Source: an uncultured Collinsella sp. (GTDB taxonomy: Bacteria > Actinomycetota > Coriobacteriia > Coriobacteriales > Coriobacteriaceae). Taken from it: 48,494 bases of DNA. Positions 44,910 through 48,494 of this stretch are shown in pieces (within the stretch, counting starts at the first letter, position 1; each line of letters opens with the position of its first letter). Below the pieces are notes generated by a model. The model was not told where the DNA came from, searched no databases, and was given only the letters and a program-made list of their open reading frames with translations. Made by a program: the position numbers and the translations under genes. The stretch lies in the NCBI GenBank assembly GCA_902494945.1, contig CABUVF010000002.1, positions 1-48,494 of the forward strand, given 5' to 3'.

Positions 44910-46070
44910 CTACTTGGAAAGCTCGTCGGCGAGGGCCTCGATCTGAGCGCGCGAGGCGTCGTTGAGCGACCCCAGCACAGTCACCTTGTTCTGCGCCAGG
45001 GTGATGTCCTTCATACCCTCGAGCTCCTTAGTCATAACCTTGGCAGCGGTGGGCGCCCAGGAGCCGGCCTCGACGAGCGCCACGGTGCGGTTCTGGTAGG
45101 CATGCTCGGCGAGCGTGTGGATAAAGGTGCTCATGAACGGGAAGATCTCGCCCTGATAGGTGATAGAGGCGAGCACCAGACGGTCATAGCGGAACGCATC
45201 CTCAACAGCCTCGGCCATATCGTCGCGAGCCAGGTCAAAGACGGAAACCTTCTGGCCGCGGGCCTCGAGCGCAGATGCGAGCTCTTCAACGGCAGCCTTC
45301 AGATGCCCATACACACTCGCATAGGCAATCGTGATGCCCTCGTCCTCGGGCTGATAGCTCGACCAGGTGTTGTAGGTGTCGAGGTAATAGCCCAGGTTCT
45401 CGGTCAGCACGGGGCCGTGAAGCGGGCAAATGATCTGGATGTCCAGATTGGCGGCCTTCTTGAGCACGGCCTGCACAAACTTGCCGAACTTGCCCACGAT
45501 GCCAAAGTAGTAACGGCGCGCTTCGCAAGCCCAGCCCTCGGGATCCTCGATGTCGTTGGCGCCAAACTTGCCAAAGCCGTCGGCACTAAAGAGCACCTTG
45601 TCGGTGGCCTCGTAGGAGAACAACACCTCGGGCCAGTGAACATTGGGGGCACCGACAAAGGTTAGGCTGTGGCCGCCCAGGTCGAGCACGTCGCCATCTT
45701 TGACGACCATCTTGCGCTCGGAGAAGTCGGTGCCAAAGTAGTTGACCATCATGCGGAAAGCACCCATGCTAGCCACAATCTGCGCCTGGGGATAGCGCTC
45801 CATAAAGGCGGCGATACCGGCGGAGTGATCGGGCTCCATGTGATGGACGACCAGGTAGTCGGGCGTACGGCCATCGAGCGCGGCCTCGAGGTTGCCGAGC
45901 CATTCGTCGACAAAGCCAGCGTCAACCGAATCGGCGACAGCGATTTTATCGCCCAAGATAACATAGCTGTTGTATGCCATGCCGTTCTCGGACACGTCGT
46001 ACTGGCCCTCGAACAGGTCAATGTCGTGATCGTCGACACCGATGTAGCGGATATCCTTGGTGATCTCCAT
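44910..46070 (-). CDS. Flavodiiron protein (FprA-type A flavoprotein)
   Basis: A 386-residue two-domain enzyme: N-terminal metallo-beta-lactamase-like diiron domain with HHMEPDHSAG (HxExDH), later VHWPEVL and CPLHGPVL ligands, and a C-terminal flavodoxin domain with the FMN loop YASVYGHLK. These reduce oxygen or nitric oxide, protecting anaerobes. Normal length (about 400). ATG 46070 follows AGGAGG. Single gene, convergent with the DeoR gene and preceded by the LacI gene on the same strand. Confidence 0.93.
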   Translation of the reverse strand: MEITKDIRYIGVDDHDIDLFEGQYDVSENGMAYNSYVILGDKIAVADSVDAGFVDEWLGNLEAALDGRTPDYLVVHHMEPDHSAGIAAFMERYPQAQIVASMGAFRMMVNYFGTDFSERKMVVKDGDVLDLGGHSLTFVGAPNVHWPEVLFSYEATDKVLFSADGFGKFGANDIEDPEGWACEARRYYFGIVGKFGKFVQAVLKKAANLDIQIICPLHGPVLTENLGYYLDTYNTWSSYQPEDEGITIAYASVYGHLKAAVEELASALEARGQKVSVFDLARDDMAEAVEDAFRYDRLVLASITYQGEIFPFMSTFIHTLAEHAYQNRTVALVEAGSWAPTAAKVMTKELEGMKDITLAQNKVTVLGSLNDASRAQIEALADELSK

Positions 46071-46199
46071 CAGGCAAAGCCTCCTAGATAGACAAAAGAA
46101 CCCGTCTATCATAACACTCGCCTTTAGAGCCACAGCTATCTACCGGCATCCTTATCGATTGTTATTGATGCGGAATATACCGCTTTTGACCTGCAAAAA

Positions 46200-47231
46200 C
46201 TATGCGCGAGGCTCTGCCGTGCTATGTCGAACGATGAGCTGACCGGGGATGCGAATGGCGACGGTTTTGTCCGTTGCCCCCGCCTTGGGAACCGCGTGCT
46301 CGAATACCTCGCGCCCACGCTGATGCAAATCGAATCGAACGGTCGTGAGCTCGTTATGCGCGACAAAGTCGTCGAGCGAGTCATCGACGCCCACCACGCT
46401 CACGTCCTCGGGCACGCGCAAGCCGCTATCGCGCAGCGCTGCAATGACGCCATTTGCCATCTGATCGTTTGCCGCATAGATCGCCGTCATGGTGCGATCG
46501 TGTTCGGCCAGGTACCTACCGGCCTCGTAACCGCTGTTGGCAGACCAGTCGCCCTCAAGCGGCTCTACCGGCTCGATGTGCTTACGCTCGAGCGCATCCT
46601 GCCAACCGGCGCGACGGAACTGCTCGTCGACCGAAAAGGACGGGCCGCCGATATAACGAATCTGCTCGTGTCCCAGCTCAAACAGATGATCCATGAGCAA
46701 CAGCGAGCAGCCGTAATGATCGGAGTCAACCGTAGTCACCCGCGGGTGCGCATACATGGTAACGATGACCGTGCCAATACCCGGCAACGGATCGAACGTC
46801 TCAAAATCGGGAGCCATACGGCTCATGCCGATAATGATGCCGTCCACGGGCAGCGCGGCCATACGACGTGTTGCCTCGGCAAGAGAGAATTCCTCGGTCT
46901 TGGACATCTCGACCAGTGTGATGGCGCAATTATGCTCGCGAGCAGCGCTGGCGATGCCGTCGATCATTGAGAGGTTGCCAAACTTGGTGACATCGTTGAC
47001 GCACAGGCCGACCGAATGGTAACGGCCGTCACGCAACGAACGGCCGGCATAGCTCGGACGGAAGCCGAGCTCTTGCATAGCGGCTTGCACGCGCTGGCGC
47101 GTCTGTTCGTTAACGTTGGGCAATCCGTTGGCAACGCGCGAAACCGTCTGTTGCGAAACACCGGCAGCGCGGGCAACGTCGGCCATGGATACCGGACGCG
47201 TACCCGTATCGTTGGAAGGGCGCCTTGCCAC
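46200..47231 (-). CDS. LacI family regulator
   Basis: A 343-residue repressor: LacI helix-turn-helix with VARAAGVSQQTVSRVANG, hinge helix, and a periplasmic-binding-type sugar domain (VGLCVNDVTK, VDSDHYGCSLLLMDHL, GVDDSLDDF). Start GTG 47231 follows GAAGGTGA and gives a 16-residue lead before the HTH; a further upstream ATG is not supported. Divergent from galactokinase with three matching operators between them, so it is probably the galactose regulator (GalR-like) and may be autoregulated. Confidence 0.9.
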   Translation of the reverse strand: MARRPSNDTGTRPVSMADVARAAGVSQQTVSRVANGLPNVNEQTRQRVQAAMQELGFRPSYAGRSLRDGRYHSVGLCVNDVTKFGNLSMIDGIASAAREHNCAITLVEMSKTEEFSLAEATRRMAALPVDGIIIGMSRMAPDFETFDPLPGIGTVIVTMYAHPRVTTVDSDHYGCSLLLMDHLFELGHEQIRYIGGPSFSVDEQFRRAGWQDALERKHIEPVEPLEGDWSANSGYEAGRYLAEHDRTMTAIYAANDQMANGVIAALRDSGLRVPEDVSVVGVDDSLDDFVAHNELTTVRFDLHQRGREVFEHAVPKAGATDKTVAIRIPGQLIVRHSTAEPRA

Positions 47232-47323
47232 AAAATCACCTTCGCTCTCGCAGGATCTGAATAGTGCGAATGTCGGCCCGGGCAGAAACACACCCCGCGC
47301 CGAAGTCCGCTATCGTCGGACGC

Positions 47324-47337
47324 ATGTTAACGTACTC
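47324..47337. promoter_or_regulatory. LacI-type operator 1
   Basis: ATGTTAACGTACTC. Shares GTTAACGTAC with two other copies (47449-47462 and 47510-47523), all in the regulator-galK spacer. Confidence 0.7.
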
Positions 47338-47448
47338 TACTTTTTCTATCAGCGGTTCTTTTGCTCCATATGTCCATACGGCCACACCGTTCACGGCCGA
47401 AAATCTACCGATTACCAGATTCTCAAAAATAGATATGCGTTGTGTTAT

Positions 47449-47462
47449 GAGTACGTTAACAT
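47449..47462. promoter_or_regulatory. LacI-type operator 2
   Basis: GAGTACGTTAACAT, the same site in the opposite orientation to copies 1 and 3. It lies next to a TGTGTTATGAG stretch that could be part of a promoter. Confidence 0.7.
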
Positions 47463-47509
47463 ACCCATTAACGTGCGGCGCCGCGACGTCTGGTTTGTGG
47501 TGCTCAAAA

Positions 47510-47523
47510 TTGTTAACGTACTC
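47510..47523. promoter_or_regulatory. LacI-type operator 3
   Basis: TTGTTAACGTACTC directly in front of a CATAAT hexamer at 47523-47528, 41 nt before the galK start. Binding here would block a galK promoter. Confidence 0.7.
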
Positions 47524-47568
47524 ATAATGACACGGACCAATCTCTCCGGCGTCAAGGAAAGGACCCAT

Positions 47569-48494
47569 ATGACCGCCCCCGACGAAAAGACACTCGCCAC
47601 CCTCACCAAGCTGTTTGAGGAGGAGTTTGGCCCCATCGGCGACCGCCAGGTGCTCTACGTGCACGCGCCCGGGCGTTCCGAGATCAGCGGCAATCACACC
47701 GATCACGAGGGCGGCCACGTTATCGCCGGCTCGCTCGATGTCGCCGTTGACGGCATCGCCGTAGCAACCGACTCCAACAAGGTCCGCGTCGCCGACGAGG
47801 GCTACCCCACGTTTGAGATTACGCTCGACACGCTGGATGTTCAGGAGTCCGAGAAGGGCACGTCCGCAAGCCTCGTGCGCGGTATGGCCCACGAGGTCGT
47901 AGCACTTGGTGTTGAGCCCAAGGGCTTCGACTTCGCCTTTACCTGCTCCGTTCCCTCGGGTGGCGGACTTTCGAGCTCCGCCGCCGTCGAGGCCGCGTAC
48001 GGTCGTGCCATGGAAACCCTCTGGGGCGCACCCGCCATCGAGCCCGTCGCGCTCGCCCAGATGAGCCAGCGCACCGAGAACAACTATTACGGCAAGCCCT
48101 GCGGTCTGATGGACCAGGCCGCTGTGTGCCTGGGCGGCCTTGCCTACATGGACTTTGAGGATCAAGCCCAGCCTAAGACCCAGAAGCTCGAACTCAACTT
48201 TGAGGATCACGGCTACGCGCTCGTGCTCGTTAAGGTCGGCGCCGATCACGTGGCCGCCACCGACGACTACGCCGCCGTTCCGCGCGAGATGCAGGACGTC
48301 GCCGCCGAGTTTGGCAAGGCACGCCTATGCGAGGTCGACGTTGCCGACTTTGACGCCAAGCTCCCCGAGCTGCGCGCCAAGCTGGGCGACCGTGCCTGCC
48401 TGCGCGCCGTTCACTACTGGTACGAGAACGGCCTGGTCGACAAGCGCTGGGCAGCTCTGAACGCCGGCGACATCGACCAGTTCCTGGTCCTGAC
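47569..48494 (+). CDS. galK: Galactokinase (partial, 5' part)
   Basis: Phosphorylates galactose to galactose 1-phosphate, entry to the Leloir pathway. The first 308 codons are present; the gene runs off the window. Family hallmarks: galactose-binding PGRSEISGNHTDHEGG and the GHMP loop VPSGGGLSSSAAVE, plus QRTENNYYGKPCGLMDQ. In the signature the usual IGEHTDY is ISGNHTDH, as in a known galactokinase subgroup. ATG 47569 is preceded by AAGGAAAGG. Under probable control of the divergent LacI regulator. Confidence 0.93.
   Translation, partial: MTAPDEKTLATLTKLFEEEFGPIGDRQVLYVHAPGRSEISGNHTDHEGGHVIAGSLDVAVDGIAVATDSNKVRVADEGYPTFEITLDTLDVQESEKGTSASLVRGMAHEVVALGVEPKGFDFAFTCSVPSGGGLSSSAAVEAAYGRAMETLWGAPAIEPVALAQMSQRTENNYYGKPCGLMDQAAVCLGGLAYMDFEDQAQPKTQKLELNFEDHGYALVLVKVGADHVAATDDYAAVPREMQDVAAEFGKARLCEVDVADFDAKLPELRAKLGDRACLRAVHYWYENGLVDKRWAALNAGDIDQFLVL

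Overview
The window looks like chromosome of a Collinsella-type gut actinobacterium (Coriobacteriia). I infer this from the moderately high GC with GC-biased third positions, membrane-anchored LuxR regulators of the kind common in Coriobacteriia, fermentative enzymes (pyruvate formate-lyase, flavodiiron protein, agmatine deiminase route), clear AGGAGG-type ribosome sites, and many GC-rich palindromes between genes. No rRNA, tRNA, CRISPR array, phage or intact insertion sequence was seen.

Layout. 1-5.4 kb: aspartate/threonine branch (asd, lysC on minus; thrC, thrB on plus; no homoserine dehydrogenase). 5.6-7.0 kb: ribosome-biogenesis GTPase and MTA/SAH nucleosidase. 7.1-12.2 kb: a serine-hydrolase remnant, pyruvate formate-lyase activase, a DegV protein, and a pyruvate formate-lyase split into a 683-residue core without the glycyl-radical domain and a separate 83-residue glycyl-radical protein. 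12.6-14.5 kb: ketodeoxygluconate permease and a short-chain dehydrogenase. 14.7-19.4 kb: MarR regulator with a heterodimeric ABC exporter. 20-26.9 kb: DAHP synthase, GNAT acetyltransferase, AAA/DUF4143 ATPase, MATE transporter and YtcJ-like amidohydrolase. 27.2-36.0 kb: an agmatine/putrescine cluster (carbamoyltransferase, two paralogous APC permeases, agmatine deiminase) flanked by two paralogous membrane LuxR regulators, with spacers folded into chains of hairpins. 36.4-39.4 kb: BceAB-like ABC transporter. 39.5-40.5 kb: a Nudix hydrolase fused to a Vsr-type mismatch endonuclease. 40.8-48.5 kb: small ORF, AraC regulator, HAD phosphatase, class II aldolase, DeoR regulator, flavodiiron protein, LacI regulator and the start of galactokinase with three shared operators.

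The items most worth following are (1) the Nudix-Vsr fusion, (2) the split pyruvate formate-lyase, (3) the hairpin-chain spacers of the agmatine cluster, and (4) several intergenic palindrome families. The latter include nested palindromes with conserved TTCCGCA and CGAGGACG marks but covarying arms, a set of different hairpins that all carry a TGTCCC(C) motif, a 121-nt element in two equal-length copies between convergent genes, and a 264-bp element with 49-nt terminal inverted repeats.

All functions are assigned by reading motifs and remembered family sequences; no database search was run.
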